Assembly (NCBI GenBank): GCA_951813535.1
Contig: OX638345.1
Span: 4,022,608-4,086,607, forward strand
Source of the DNA: an uncultured Dehalococcoidia bacterium
GTDB lineage: Bacteria > Chloroflexota > Dehalococcoidia > Lucifugimonadales > UBA3495
Length of the DNA stretch: 64,000 nucleotides
Direction: 5' to 3'
A program made the position numbers and the translations under genes. Numbering within the stretch: the stretch's first letter is position 1; each line of letters starts with the position of its first letter. Under the pieces are notes generated by a model. That model was not told the DNA's origin and did no database searches. It saw only the letters and a list, made by a program, of their open reading frames with translations. This document shows positions 8,625 through 19,641 of this stretch, piece after piece.

Positions 8625-9809
8625 CTATGGCTTTGGCGCCGGTCCCAGCACCCGGTATTTCCGGTCGGCGTCCCGCTCGGCAACGGGTAGAACTTCCACT
8701 ACCAGCCTTGACAGACCGACCACTTCCCCATCGGCGTCAAAACTGTAGTCGTCCCCGATGGCCCCGCTCCAGGTGATGTCGTACATGCAGTCGCGGAAGC
8801 CGTCCGCATCCTGGTCGTCGTCGGTCTTTTTGAGGCACTCCCCGGCGATATACACGTCGTCGTATGCCGAGCCCAGGTGCCACGGCAGGGTGATGTAATC
8901 GTATCGTTCCCGGAAGTTGGCCAGAACCTCCTGCGCTTTCGCGTTGTCGGGATCCAGGTCGGCCGTGATGGCCTTCATGCCGGTGGCGGCGGCGTCAGCA
9001 ATCTCCAGGGCGGTGGTGCCAACCGAGATCGTTTCAGCGTAGATGGGGCCGGTATATCCCAACTCACGCGCCTGTTTCACGATGGTGCCGGCCGCGAACT
9101 CGGATTGCGGAGCCAGGTGCAGCGCATCGGGATTTGCGTCGAACAGCTTGGTCAGCTGGGTCCGAAAATCGGTAATGTCAGACCCGTAATACTCCTCGGC
9201 CACCACCTCGCCGCCAAGTTTTTCGAACTGCGCCACCGAGGTTCGCCTGACGCCCTCCGCATAGTCGGTGGTTTCCGTGATGGTGGCGAGCCGGCGTATC
9301 CCGTCGGCCCACAGTTGGTTGCCGGTGTCGATGCCCACCTGGACGTCGCTGATCTGGGTTCTGAAGATGTAGTCGCCGGCGTTGGCAATGTCCGGGTTGC
9401 TGGCCAGGCCCGAAAATAGGATGACCCCGTCGGCCTCCGCCAGCGGAGCCGCGCCGAGCATCGCGCTGCTGCACGACGTGCCCAGGATGATTTTCACCCC
9501 GTCAACGTCCGTCAGCTTGGTGTAGGCCGCCACCGCCGCCTGGGCGCTGCACTGTGAGTCTTCAACCACCAGTTCCAGCCGACGCCCGTTGATGCCGCCG
9601 GCCGCGTTGATTTCGTCTGCGGCCATCTGCTTGGCCTGGCTGGCCACCGTGCCGTAGGTCTCACCAACCCCGGTCAGCGATTCCATGACGCCGATCCGAA
9701 ACGGGGCGTCCTGTTGAACCGCGCCACCGCCGCCGCAAGCCAGGGTTGCCAAAACCGGCAGGGCCGTCAAAACGAACACCAGACACCGTCGCCGTGTCAT
9801 CAACCGCAT
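8625..9809 (-). CDS. ABC transporter substrate-binding lipoprotein, branched-chain amino acid type
   Basis: 394 residues. N-terminal MRLMTRRRC, a hydrophobic stretch and the lipobox LATLAC predict an acylated Cys at about residue 25, so the protein is probably anchored outside the membrane. The mature part starts with FRIGVMESLTGVGETYG and has AADEINAAGGINGR, both typical of LivJ/LivK-type periplasmic binding proteins. GGAGAGAACG precedes the ATG at 9809. No Liv permease or ATPase gene is nearby, so the partner transporter must be elsewhere. Its position between the carboxyltransferase and biotin carboxylase genes, all on one strand, suggests uptake of the substrate (branched-chain amino acids or a related acid) that the carboxylase pathway degrades; that link is inference. 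Confidence 0.85.
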   Translation of the reverse strand: MRLMTRRRCLVFVLTALPVLATLACGGGGAVQQDAPFRIGVMESLTGVGETYGTVASQAKQMAADEINAAGGINGRRLELVVEDSQCSAQAAVAAYTKLTDVDGVKIILGTSCSSAMLGAAPLAEADGVILFSGLASNPDIANAGDYIFRTQISDVQVGIDTGNQLWADGIRRLATITETTDYAEGVRRTSVAQFEKLGGEVVAEEYYGSDITDFRTQLTKLFDANPDALHLAPQSEFAAGTIVKQARELGYTGPIYAETISVGTTALEIADAAATGMKAITADLDPDNAKAQEVLANFRERYDYITLPWHLGSAYDDVYIAGECLKKTDDDQDADGFRDCMYDITWSGAIGDDYSFDADGEVVGLSRLVVEVLPVAERDADRKYRVLGPAPKP

Positions 9810-9866
9810 GGTCGTTCTCTCCAGGCGCCCGTATGCGCCGGCCGCACCCGCAGGGGCGGCGGGGTT

Positions 9867-11474
9867 TTACATCCGGAACACGCCCCGCTTCTGCTCCGGG
9901 AAGGGGGCGTTGATGGACGCGGCAATCCCCAGACCGACCACGTCGCGCGTGTCCACCGGGTCGATGATGCCGTCGTCCCACAGGCGGGCGGTGCTGTAGT
10001 AGGGATCGCCCTCCTCCTCGTACTTTTGCAGGATGGGACGTTGCAACTCGTCCCGCTCTTCCTGTTCCAGTGTCCGGCCTTGCCGCTCCAGTTGTTGCAG
10101 CCGGATGGTGGCCAGCACTTCCGCCGCCTGCTGCCCTCCCATCACGGATATGCGGGCGTTGGGCCACGTCCACAGGAAGCGGGGCTGGTAGGCCCGGCCG
10201 CACATCCCGTAGTTGCCCGCCCCGAAGGAACTGCCGATGATCACGGTGAACTTGGGCACGGCGGCGTTGGACACCGCCATCACCATCTTCGCGCCGTCCT
10301 TGGCGATGCCGCCGGCCTCGTACTGGCTGCCCACCATGAATCCGGTGATGTTCTGCAAAAACAGCAGCGGTATCCCGCGCTGGCTGCACAATTCGATGAA
10401 GTGCGTGCCCTTCAGCGCGCTCTCGGAGAAGAGAACGCCATTGTTGGCTACCACACCCACCGGATACCCCCAGATGCGCGCGAAGCCGCAGACCAGCGTT
10501 TCCCCGTAAGCGGCCTTGAACTCGTGGAACCTGCTGCCGTCCACGACTCGGGCGATCACCTCGCGGACGTCGTACTGGCGCCGGTTGTCCGGGGATACGA
10601 TCCCGTACAGTTCCGCCGGGTCATGCGCCGGAGCCTCAGGGGCAGCCACTTCAAAGGGCGGGTCGCGCCGACGCACGAAATTTTCGACGATGTCCCGGGT
10701 GATGGCCAGGGCGTCCTCATCGTCGGCGGCCTGGTGATCGGCGACACCGGACACGCGGGTATGCACCTCGGAGCCGCCCAGTGTCTCCGGATCAACCTCC
10801 TCGCCGGTGGCGGCGCGCACCAGCGGCGGCCCGCCGAGGAAGATGGTGCCCTGCTGGCGCACCATCACCACCTCGTCGCTCATGGCCGGGATGTACGCCC
10901 CGCCGGCGGTGCACGACCCCATGACCACCGCCACCTGGGGAATGCCCAGGGCCGACATCTGCGCCTGGTTGTAGAAGATTCGCCCGAAGTGGTCGCGGTC
11001 GGGGAACACCTCGGCCTGGAGCGGCAGGAACGCGCCGCCGGAATCCACCAGGTAGATGCAGGGCAGGTGGTTCTCCAGGGCGATCTCCTGGGCGCGCAGG
11101 TGCTTCTTGACGGTTATCGGGTAGTAGGTGCCGCCCTTGACCGTGGCGTCGTTGGCCAGGATCACCACTTCCTTGCCCTGTACGACGCCCACGCCGGTCA
11201 CAATCCCGGCCGATGCCTCCTCGCCGTCGTACATTTCCCACGCCGCCAGGGGACTGAGTTCCAGGAAGGGCGTGTTGGGGTCCACCAGGCCGTCGATCCG
11301 CTCGTGGGCCAGCATTTTGCCGCGACTGCGGTGGAGGTCCACCGCCCGCTGGCCGCCGCCGGCGCGCACCTGCGTCAACCGGTCTTTCAGGTCGCGGACC
11401 AGCGCTTCCATGCGGGCCTGGTTGTCCGCGAAATCCCGGTCGCCGGTGCGGATGTTGGAACCGATTACTTCCAT
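9867..11474 (-). CDS. acyl-CoA carboxylase carboxyltransferase, methylcrotonyl-CoA carboxylase beta-like
   Basis: 535 residues, the expected size of MCC beta. Motifs include the crotonase-fold oxyanion glycines in [13 protein letters not shown] followed by [32 protein letters not shown], and in the C-terminal half [12 protein letters not shown] and [23 protein letters not shown]. The [14 protein letters not shown] and [13 protein letters not shown] segments are characteristic of 3-methylcrotonyl/geranyl-CoA carboxylases rather than propionyl-CoA carboxylases. It transfers CO2 from carboxybiotin to the acyl-CoA. First gene of the minus-strand run with the binding protein, biotin carboxylase and carrier; 57 bases separate it from the binding protein. 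Exact acyl-CoA is inferred from motif similarity. Confidence 0.88.
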   Translation of the reverse strand: MEVIGSNIRTGDRDFADNQARMEALVRDLKDRLTQVRAGGGQRAVDLHRSRGKMLAHERIDGLVDPNTPFLELSPLAAWEMYDGEEASAGIVTGVGVVQGKEVVILANDATVKGGTYYPITVKKHLRAQEIALENHLPCIYLVDSGGAFLPLQAEVFPDRDHFGRIFYNQAQMSALGIPQVAVVMGSCTAGGAYIPAMSDEVVMVRQQGTIFLGGPPLVRAATGEEVDPETLGGSEVHTRVSGVADHQAADDEDALAITRDIVENFVRRRDPPFEVAAPEAPAHDPAELYGIVSPDNRRQYDVREVIARVVDGSRFHEFKAAYGETLVCGFARIWGYPVGVVANNGVLFSESALKGTHFIELCSQRGIPLLFLQNITGFMVGSQYEAGGIAKDGAKMVMAVSNAAVPKFTVIIGSSFGAGNYGMCGRAYQPRFLWTWPNARISVMGGQQAAEVLATIRLQQLERQGRTLEQEERDELQRPILQKYEEEGDPYYSTARLWDDGIIDPVDTRDVVGLGIAASINAPFPEQKRGVFRM

Positions 11475-11598
11475 GCTGATTTCACGCTATCGTCGCCAAG
11501 AGCTGGATCGCCGACTCGATACCCCATTATATGCGGACGTACACTCCCTGTCAGAGAGCGTGGGAATAGCGCTGCGCCCACATTCTCGCCGTTGTTCG

Positions 11599-13383
11599 TC
11601 AGATGCCCAGCGGCCATACCCACATGATCGCCGGGATGCAGACCGCGACGATGACGACCACCAGCGGAAGTCCCATTCTCAAGTAGTCCGCGAACCGGTA
11701 GCCGCCGGGTCCCATCACGATGGTGTTCGACTGGTGGCCGATGGGCGAAAGGAACGCCGACGACCCTCCGATGGCCACCGCCATCAGGAACGGGTCGATG
11801 GTCGCTCCGAGGTTTTCGGCCACTTTGATGCCGATGGGCGCCATCAGGATCACCGCGGCCGCGTTGTTGATCACCGCAGACAGCAGCATCGTCGTCACCA
11901 GCACAATCCCCAGCATCGCCCAGGGAGGCAGGGCGCCGCCCAGGTCGGCAAAGGTCGCCGCGATCCGCGCCGCGCCTCCCGTGGTCTCCAACGCTTCGCC
12001 CACCGGGATCATCGCGCCCAGGAGGACAATCACCGGCCAGTCGATGGCGTCGTAGGCTTCCTGCAGGCTGACGATTCGCGTCACCAGCAGGACGACCACG
12101 GCGGCCACAAAAGAGATCTGGACCGACAGGAGCCCGAACGACGTCAGCAGCAGGGCGCTGGCGAATACGGCGATGGGGAACAGCAGACGCCGGCGTTGCC
12201 CGATGCGCAGCTCGCGCTCGGCCAGCGGCAGCAGGCCAAGCCGGGGCAGCGCCGTTTGCACAACCTCCTCCTGTCCCTGGAGAAGCAGGACGTCGCCCAG
12301 CCTGAAGTTGATGTGGCCTAGCCGGCGGACGAATCGCTGCCCGCGCCGGGACACTCCCAGCAGGTTCACCCCGTATTCCGAATGCAGCCGCAGTTCTCGA
12401 GCGCTCCGGTCCTGCGCCAGGCCGCCGGGCGTCACGATGGCCTCGACTATCGACACATTCTCCGCGTCCAGCGTCTGGCTGATCTCCGTCTGCGCGTCGG
12501 CCGAACCGGTCAGCTCAAACCCGGTATTGACCACGAAAGCGGCCAGTTCCTCGGGGTCGGCCTCGATGATCAGGATGTCGTTGGCGTCTACGATCTGGTA
12601 GCTGGACGGCGCGCCGTACACGATGCCCCGGTGCAGGAGTCCGGCGATGGCGACATCCTCTTCGGCGAACTCTTCGATGTCCCGAAGGCGCTTGCCGACG
12701 AACCTCGAGTCCTCCGGCACCCGCACTTCGGTCATGTAGCTCTCGATGTCCACCGTGTCACCCAGGGAGAGGGGTGTCTGCCGTGATGGGATCAAGCGCC
12801 AACCCACCAGCACGATGAATGCGACTCCGGCCGCCGTTATCGCCAGGCCAACCAGCGTGAAGTCAAACATGTGGAACGGAACGCCCACCTGCTCCTCCCG
12901 AAAGTTGGAAATGATGACGTTCGGCGGCGTTCCGATCAGGGTGGTCATCCCTCCCAGCAGCGATGTGAAGGCCAGCGGCATGAGGAAGCGCGACGGCGGA
13001 TGCCCGCTCCGGTTCGATACCCGAATTGCCACCGGCAGCAAAAGGCTGACCGCGCCCACGTTGTTCATGAACGCCGAGAGGAACGCCGTCATGCCCGAAA
13101 GAGCCGCGATCCTGACCGTGAGGATTTCCGGTATTCGCGAGTACCACCCGGCAATCACGTCCACCACGCCGGAGTTGTACAGCGCCCGGCTCAGGACCAA
13201 AACTGCGGCCACGGTGATCACCGCCGGGTGGCCAAACCCCTTGTAAGCCTCTGAGGCGGGCACGATGCCAACGATCGCCAGCACGAGCAGGGCCAGGATC
13301 GCCACGATGTCATAGCGCCACTTGCCGACTACAAACAACACCAGCGAGAGCGCGAGGACCGCAAATACAATCGCCTCATTCAT
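11599..13383 (-). CDS. SLC13-family permease with two RCK_C domains
   Basis: 594 residues. About six membrane segments, then a soluble stretch of two TrkA-C (RCK_C) domains at about residues 205-375, then about six more membrane segments. The repeated SLC13/CitT signatures are visible: MNNVGAVSLLLPVAIR with TLIGTPPNVIISN in the first half, and INNAAAVILMAPIG with GGSSAFLSPIGHQSN in the second. Such proteins move anions (sulfate, dicarboxylates) with Na+, and the RCK_C pair is a common insertion in bacterial members. GAGGTAGAAC precedes the start at moderate spacing. Substrate cannot be assigned; it stands alone between the carboxylase operon and a repeat element. Confidence 0.87.
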   Translation of the reverse strand: MNEAIVFAVLALSLVLFVVGKWRYDIVAILALLVLAIVGIVPASEAYKGFGHPAVITVAAVLVLSRALYNSGVVDVIAGWYSRIPEILTVRIAALSGMTAFLSAFMNNVGAVSLLLPVAIRVSNRSGHPPSRFLMPLAFTSLLGGMTTLIGTPPNVIISNFREEQVGVPFHMFDFTLVGLAITAAGVAFIVLVGWRLIPSRQTPLSLGDTVDIESYMTEVRVPEDSRFVGKRLRDIEEFAEEDVAIAGLLHRGIVYGAPSSYQIVDANDILIIEADPEELAAFVVNTGFELTGSADAQTEISQTLDAENVSIVEAIVTPGGLAQDRSARELRLHSEYGVNLLGVSRRGQRFVRRLGHINFRLGDVLLLQGQEEVVQTALPRLGLLPLAERELRIGQRRRLLFPIAVFASALLLTSFGLLSVQISFVAAVVVLLVTRIVSLQEAYDAIDWPVIVLLGAMIPVGEALETTGGAARIAATFADLGGALPPWAMLGIVLVTTMLLSAVINNAAAVILMAPIGIKVAENLGATIDPFLMAVAIGGSSAFLSPIGHQSNTIVMGPGGYRFADYLRMGLPLVVVIVAVCIPAIMWVWPLGI

Positions 13384-13657
13384 CCGGTGTTCTACCTCGG
13401 AACCATGGCCACGCTCGGGTGGGGCCGGATTGACCCCGCTTCGGGCTCATCAGAGGCGACGGGCCGCGGCGGTCCACAGGTTTTTGGTCAATCCGGGGGC
13501 GACCGCATCGTACCGGCTGCTGGGTTCAAAACGCGCGGCCGCGTCGCGGATTATATAGCAACGCGCCCCCGGAACCTCTCCGCAAAACCTGGCCTGGCTA
13601 CCGGACGCGCAGTCCGACACGGTCGCCGGTTGTTGGCGGTATAGTGTATTCAACCCT
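13384..13657. other. intergenic, no gene recognised
   Basis: About 270 bases between the SLC13 start and the type B repeat. Short open frames here have no recognisable protein similarity. It presumably holds the promoter of the permease gene, but I see no convincing -35/-10 pair. Confidence 0.4.
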
Positions 13658-13666
13658 TGCATTTAT

Positions 13667-13912
13667 CTCACGCGTACCCGCTTTGCCACAGCAGGCGAAG
13701 ATTGCATGGATACACAGGATGGACATGATCGAATTGATGCGATGCTCCACATCAGTCCAGAGCGAAGGCGGATAGGACGAGCAAACAATAGGGTCCAATG
13801 GGATACTCAACAAGCTAACGAACCCCTCTCATCCACATTCCATCCCATTCATCCCATTCATCCTGTGTATCCATGCAAGTTGTCCTTCTTCGGTAAAATG
13901 GGTACGCGTGAG
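13667..13912. repeat. dispersed inverted-repeat element, type B, copy 1, with direct-repeat flanks
   Basis: The ends CTCACGCGTACCC (13667-13679) and GGGTACGCGTGAG (13900-13912) are perfect inverted repeats. Just inside, TTGCATGGATACACAGGATG (from about 13703) is mirrored by CATCCTGTGTATCCATGCAA (to about 13879). TGCATTTAT lies at 13658-13666 immediately before the element and again at 13914-13922 one base after it, as a target-site duplication would. The outer ends match those of the type A copies although the interior is different. No coding capacity is evident. Confidence 0.75.
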
Positions 13913-13975
13913 CTGCATTTATGCACGGCGAGGATCCTACGGCGCCACGCCATCACACCACCGATGGAGATCAGC

Positions 13976-14830
13976 ATGACCACCCAGGCCAGCCGCATCG
14001 ACCTGCTGGAATACGAAGCGCGAAAACTTCTCGACTTCCTTGGAGACCTCCCCCCGGACGCCTGGGCGACCGACAGCGCCTGCGCCGGCTGGACCGTCGC
14101 CGACGTCATCGGCCATCTCACCAGCGTCGACCTGTCCACCCGCCTGCTCCGCGGGCTCGACGGAGACTACTCCCCTCCCGAAGGCTCGCCCTCGCCGGAA
14201 CAGCACGACGAAGACGCCTTCGCTCGCAGCATCTACCAGCGGGCCGTCGACGCTAGCCAGCGGTTGGGCGCCGGGCTGCTGGAAGATTTCACCCTGCGCA
14301 TCGACGAGACCGTGGCTCTCTTCCGGCAGGTGCAGCCCGACCAGTGGAACAACCTGGTCTACTGGCCGGCCGGGCCCATGCGCATGGACACCCTCCTGAC
14401 CCAGCGCATCGCCGAGTTGACCATGCACGGGTGGGATATCCGCTCACGCCTGGAGGACAAATACCATCTCTCGGACGGCAGCGTCACCGCTCTCCTGGAT
14501 ACCGTTGACCGGGCCGCCCGTCGCGCCTTCCGCCCGGATCCGTTGCTGGCGGAGAGACCCCTGCGGTACCGGTTCAACATCGACCGACCCGAGCCGCGCG
14601 CGATTGACCTGGTCCTCAGCGATGGAGCCGCTGAGATCGTTGAAGAAGCGGCAGGCAACGCGCCGGCGGGACCGGCCGACGTCACCTTCCAGTGCGACGG
14701 CGAGACCTGCGTCCTGCTCCTCTACGGGCGACTGACCCCGCACGACGCCGTCGCGGCACGTCGGCTGTCCGTGGCAGACGGCGAGTCCTACCTGGCCGCG
14801 ACCTTCGGTGACCGTTTCGTGGGAGGGTGA
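13976..14830 (+). CDS. maleylpyruvate isomerase family (mycothiol-dependent, DinB-like) protein
   Basis: 284 residues. The N-terminal two thirds match the MDMPI/DinB-like four-helix fold: CAGWTVADVIGHL near residue 35 holds the helix with a conserved His, and TMHGWDI near 150 gives the later His of the metal site. The C-terminal part with VTFQCDGETCVLLLYGRL resembles the SCP2-like MDMPI_C domain. These proteins usually use a thiol cofactor (mycothiol or bacillithiol) for isomerase or transferase reactions. I chose the ATG at 13976, with GGAG eight bases upstream; the open frame continues upstream into the repeat and is not real coding. Substrate unknown. Confidence 0.75.
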   Translation: MTTQASRIDLLEYEARKLLDFLGDLPPDAWATDSACAGWTVADVIGHLTSVDLSTRLLRGLDGDYSPPEGSPSPEQHDEDAFARSIYQRAVDASQRLGAGLLEDFTLRIDETVALFRQVQPDQWNNLVYWPAGPMRMDTLLTQRIAELTMHGWDIRSRLEDKYHLSDGSVTALLDTVDRAARRAFRPDPLLAERPLRYRFNIDRPEPRAIDLVLSDGAAEIVEEAAGNAPAGPADVTFQCDGETCVLLLYGRLTPHDAVAARRLSVADGESYLAATFGDRFVGG

Positions 14831-14875
14831 GTCCAGGCTACCGGAAAACCAACCCGCTACGCCCGGTCTCGAATC

Positions 14876-15040
14876 CTCATGCGTGCCCGCGTTCGTAAAT
14901 CGACAGACGCAGAATGTGCGTGATTTTATGATCGGGCAGGATCGGGAGACCTCCATCACCAAACGGTTCCAATCCTGAAAATCCCAAAATCTTGAAAATC
15001 CTGATTCTGACGCTCCCCCGCCGCCAACCGGGTATGCATG
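14876..15040. repeat. dispersed inverted-repeat element, type A, copy 2 (diverged)
   Basis: Diverged ends CTCATGCGTGCCC and GGGTATGCATG. The right interior, with AATCCTGAAAATC and ATCCTGATTCTGAC at 14973-15011, matches the right arm of the other type A copies. It lies directly downstream of the MDMPI gene and before the typA stop. After its right end, up to 15131, there are further CATCCTGTGCATCCCG-like words reminiscent of type B, so two remnants may be joined here. Confidence 0.6.
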
Positions 15041-15131
15041 TGGGTTGCCCCGATTCCGATTGAATCAAAACATCCTGTGCATCCCGTCAATCCCGGCAAA
15101 TATTCGGCCTTGCCTTTAAGACTGGCTACGG

Positions 15132-16970
<1,839 letters not shown>

Positions 16971-17072
16971 AGCGTATTCACCTCGCGCGCAATCAAGGAT
17001 ATCATCCATTTCATCGAACACGCAGACCTAACGAGCGGGGTCACCCCCTCAGCAGACAGGAGTGCCAGACTC

Positions 17073-18308
17073 ATGACCAGCCGAAACGCGGAATCCAAGG
17101 ACGCGCTCGCCACCAGTTCCAACTCGACCATCGAAGCGTCGAAAGCGGAACTGTTCGACCTCTCCAAGGACGTTCATGCCCATCCGGAACTGAACTACCA
17201 GGAATTTTATTCCGCCGACGCCCTGGCCGGGTTCCTGGAGAAGCACAACCTCAACGTGGAGCGTGGCATCGGCGGGGTTGAAACGGCGTTCCGGGCCACC
17301 ATCCCCGGCGGCGCCGGCGCCGGCCCCACCATCGCGGTGCTGGCGGAATACGACGCGCTGCCCGAAATCGGCCACGGCTGCGGTCACAACCTCATCGCCA
17401 TGGCGGCAATGGGCGCAGCGCTGGGGCTGAAGGCCAACGCGGCCGACCTCCCCGGCCGGATCGAGATCATTGGCACGCCGGCCGAGGAGGGCGGCGGAGG
17501 CAAGATCCGCCTGCTCGAGGCCGGAGTATTCGACGGCGTCGACGCCACCCTCTCGTCCCACCCCTTCTCCAACCGCACCGTGATACCCGCGGCGTCGCCC
17601 AAGGGCGAGAGCTGGAGCCTGGCCATGGTCGGCTACCGCTACATGTTCCACGGCCGGGCCGCCCACGCCGCCGCCGCCCCCGAGGCCGGCATCAACGCGC
17701 TGAACGCCGTGATCCACCTGTTCACCGGCATCGACGCCCTGCGCCAGCACCTGCGGGACGACGTGCGGATGCACGGCGTGATCACCGACGGCGGTCTGGC
17801 GCCCAACGTCGTGCCCGAGTTTGCCGCCGCCAACTTCATGCTGCGCTCCCGGGACGGCCAGTACCTCAGCAACGAGGTGGTGGGCAAGGTGGCCGCCATC
17901 GCCGAGGGTGCGGCGGCCATGACCGGCGCGCGCCTGGAGGTCGAGGAGTTCTACCCCTTCTACGAGAACGTGCAGCCCAACGTGGTCCTGGCCCAGGCGG
18001 TGGCCGCCAACATCCAGGCCCTGGGCATCCGGCTGGACGAGCCCGTGGCCGGCCGCGCCGGCAGCGGCGCGTCCACCGATTTCGGCAACGTCAGCCAGGC
18101 GATGCCGGCCTTCGAGCTGCGGTACGCCGTCAGCGAGACGCCCGTGGCGTCGCACACCCGCGACATGTGCGAGACGGCGATCACGGACTTCGCTCTGTCC
18201 AACGCGCTTTCCGTCGCCAAAGCATTGAGCCTCACCGCCAGCGACCTGCTGCGTGACGTCACGCTCGTAGAGGCCGCCAAGAGCGAGTTCGCCGAGCGCA
18301 GCGCCTGA
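17073..18308 (+). CDS. M20-family metallohydrolase (amidohydrolase, AbgB-like)
   Basis: 411 residues. N-terminal DVHAHPELNYQE, ALPEIGHGCGHNLIAMAAMG with the metal-ligand His, and IGTPAEEGGGGK with the catalytic/metal Glu pair define the M20D group (aminoacylases, p-aminobenzoyl-glutamate hydrolase B). The dimerisation domain begins near SLAMVGYRYMFHGRAAHAAA and the closing metal region is ASHTRDM. It probably cleaves an N-acyl or amide bond of an amino acid conjugate in the cytoplasm. Start ATG 17073 has AGGAG about ten bases upstream; the open frame running from 16152 is antisense to typA and not used. A strong hairpin follows the stop. Confidence 0.87.
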   Translation: MTSRNAESKDALATSSNSTIEASKAELFDLSKDVHAHPELNYQEFYSADALAGFLEKHNLNVERGIGGVETAFRATIPGGAGAGPTIAVLAEYDALPEIGHGCGHNLIAMAAMGAALGLKANAADLPGRIEIIGTPAEEGGGGKIRLLEAGVFDGVDATLSSHPFSNRTVIPAASPKGESWSLAMVGYRYMFHGRAAHAAAAPEAGINALNAVIHLFTGIDALRQHLRDDVRMHGVITDGGLAPNVVPEFAAANFMLRSRDGQYLSNEVVGKVAAIAEGAAAMTGARLEVEEFYPFYENVQPNVVLAQAVAANIQALGIRLDEPVAGRAGSGASTDFGNVSQAMPAFELRYAVSETPVASHTRDMCETAITDFALSNALSVAKALSLTASDLLRDVTLVEAAKSEFAERSA

Positions 18309-18330
18309 CCGTGTGCCGGTATACAGCGTT

Positions 18331-18369
18331 TTCGGGCCGCGCGGGGATCATCGCCCGGCGCGGCCCGAA
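18331..18369 (+). terminator. GC-rich hairpin downstream of the M20 gene
   Basis: A perfect 12-bp stem, TTCGGGCCGCGC with GCGCGGCCCGAA, around a 15-base loop, starting 23 bases after the M20 stop. No T-run follows, so it is either a weak intrinsic terminator or an mRNA 3'-end stabiliser. Confidence 0.5.
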
Positions 18370-18396
18370 TTCGTGCGCGGGACCCGGATCGCCTGG

Positions 18397-18563
18397 CTCA
18401 TGCATTCCCAGCTTGGCGGGAGGGAAACGTCAGAATCGGAATTTTCCGCATTCATGGATTATCAGGATCAGGAGCGTTCTGCCCCGAACGGTCTCAATCC
18501 GGCCAATCCGTGAATCCTGCTAATCCCGATTCTGACAAACTACCCAAAGTGGATCCGCGTGAG
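18397..18563. repeat. dispersed inverted-repeat element, type A, copy 3, with direct-repeat flanks
   Basis: Ends CTCATGCATTCCC and GGATCCGCGTGAG, with internal arms CGTCAGAATCGGAATTTTCC and AATCCCGATTCTGAC as in the other type A copies. The flanks are GATCGCCTGG (18387-18396) and GATCGCCTAG (18564-18573), a 10-base direct repeat with one mismatch, consistent with a target duplication. The right duplicate contains the stop codon of the RidA gene, so insertion happened exactly at that gene's 3' end. Confidence 0.72.
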
Positions 18564-18569
18564 GATCGC

Positions 18570-19040
18570 CTAGTCGTTGACCTCGACGATCATCTCGATC
18601 TCGATGGGCATCCCGCCGGGCAGCGTGGCCATGCCCACGGCGGAGCGGGCGTGCCGTCCCCGGTCGCCGTACAGGCTGATCAGCAGATCCGATGCGCCGT
18701 TGGCCACCCTCGGCGTGTCGCCGAAGTCCGGCGTGGAGTTGACCATGGCCAGCAGCTTGACGATGTGGCTGACGTTGTCCAGGTCGCCGATGGCCCCTTT
18801 CAGAACGGTGAGCAGGTTCAGCATGGTCTGCCGCGCGCAGTCGTAGCCCTGCTCGACGCTCACGTCGCCGCCCAGCTTGCCCGTGTGCAGCAGCCCGCCC
18901 CCGGGCAGGCCCGGCCCGGTTCCCGACAGGAACACCAGGTTGCCGGTTCGCACGTAGGGGATGATGTTGCCGGCTCCCGGCGCCCGGGGCGGGGGCAGCT
19001 CGTAGCCCAGTTCCTTCAGCTTGTTCTCAATCTCCGGCAT
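18570..19040 (-). CDS. RidA family (YjgF/UK114) protein
   Basis: 156 residues, a little longer than classic RidA (about 130). VFLSGTGP near the N-terminus and the QGYDCARQTMLNLLTVLKGAIGDLDN helix match the family, and the end IEIEMIVEVND is the usual final strand. Here the Arg of the classic site sits within GRHARSAVGMATLPGGMPIEIE, so reactive enamine/imine deaminase activity is plausible. The sequence resembles the longer Rid subfamilies that sit in catabolic clusters. AAGGAG precedes the ATG. Likely cytosolic homotrimer. Its stop codon falls in the direct repeat of the neighbouring inserted element. Confidence 0.87.
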   Translation of the reverse strand: MPEIENKLKELGYELPPPRAPGAGNIIPYVRTGNLVFLSGTGPGLPGGGLLHTGKLGGDVSVEQGYDCARQTMLNLLTVLKGAIGDLDNVSHIVKLLAMVNSTPDFGDTPRVANGASDLLISLYGDRGRHARSAVGMATLPGGMPIEIEMIVEVND

Positions 19041-19202
19041 CGGATCGCTCCTTATCTATTCTGTCTTGTCGAATTTGGCCGACCGCCGTGTGCCACGAAA
19101 ATGGCAATCACCCGGCGGGTGCGCCAGATAGTACCACGGCTGCACCGGAACATTTTCTGTCGAATTGCGATAGGACTTACGCAGTGGGAAGTCTTTACAC
19201 TC

Positions 19203-19303
19203 GTCATTCCCGCGAAAGCGGGAATCCAGTGGCCGAAATCGATAACAGTGTTCCACATTCGTTCACTATAAAGTCTATGGATTCCTGCTTTCGCGGGAAT
19301 GAC
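19203..19303. repeat. paired palindromic repeat (ATTCCCGCGAAAGCGGGAAT type)
   Basis: GTCATTCCCGCGAAAGCGGG (continuing AATCCA) at the left is itself a palindrome, and an inverted copy, GGATTCCTGCTTTCGCGGGA (continuing ATGAC), closes the unit 100 bases on. The stretch between has no coding signal. The same two-arm arrangement recurs at 57006-57102. Palindromes with this core are common in many bacterial intergenic regions. Confidence 0.7.
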
Positions 19304-19394
19304 GGGTTTGTAATTTCCAGTGCGTAACTCCTATGTCATTGCGAGCGCAGCGCGGCAATCCCGCCGCCGTAGCAACGTACCTTCCCTGCACAGG

Positions 19395-19559
19395 CTCATG
19401 CGCACCCGCTTGTGGGGGTCGTCAGAATCAGGATTCTCAGGATTTAGGGATTGACAGGATTGGTCCTGTCCGATGGGAAAGAACCCCCAATCCCGAAAAT
19501 CCTCCAATCCAGCAAATCCTGCTTCTGACAACTTCGCGGCGCACGCTCGGTTCGCATGA
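19395..19559. repeat. dispersed inverted-repeat element, type A, copy 4
   Basis: Ends CTCATGCGCACCC and GGTTCGCATGA, interior arms CGTCAGAATCAGGATTCTCA and AAATCCTGCTTCTGAC. Same layout as the other three type A copies, with no matching direct repeat at the borders. It occupies the gap between RidA and the 186-residue hypothetical gene together with the paired palindrome. Confidence 0.65.
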
Positions 19560-19641
19560 AAGCGCCGCTCCGTCCCCGTCCGCAAGTTGTAGTACATTAC
19601 CCCCAGCAACCGACCGGACCCATCCCACCGGGAGCGACGCC

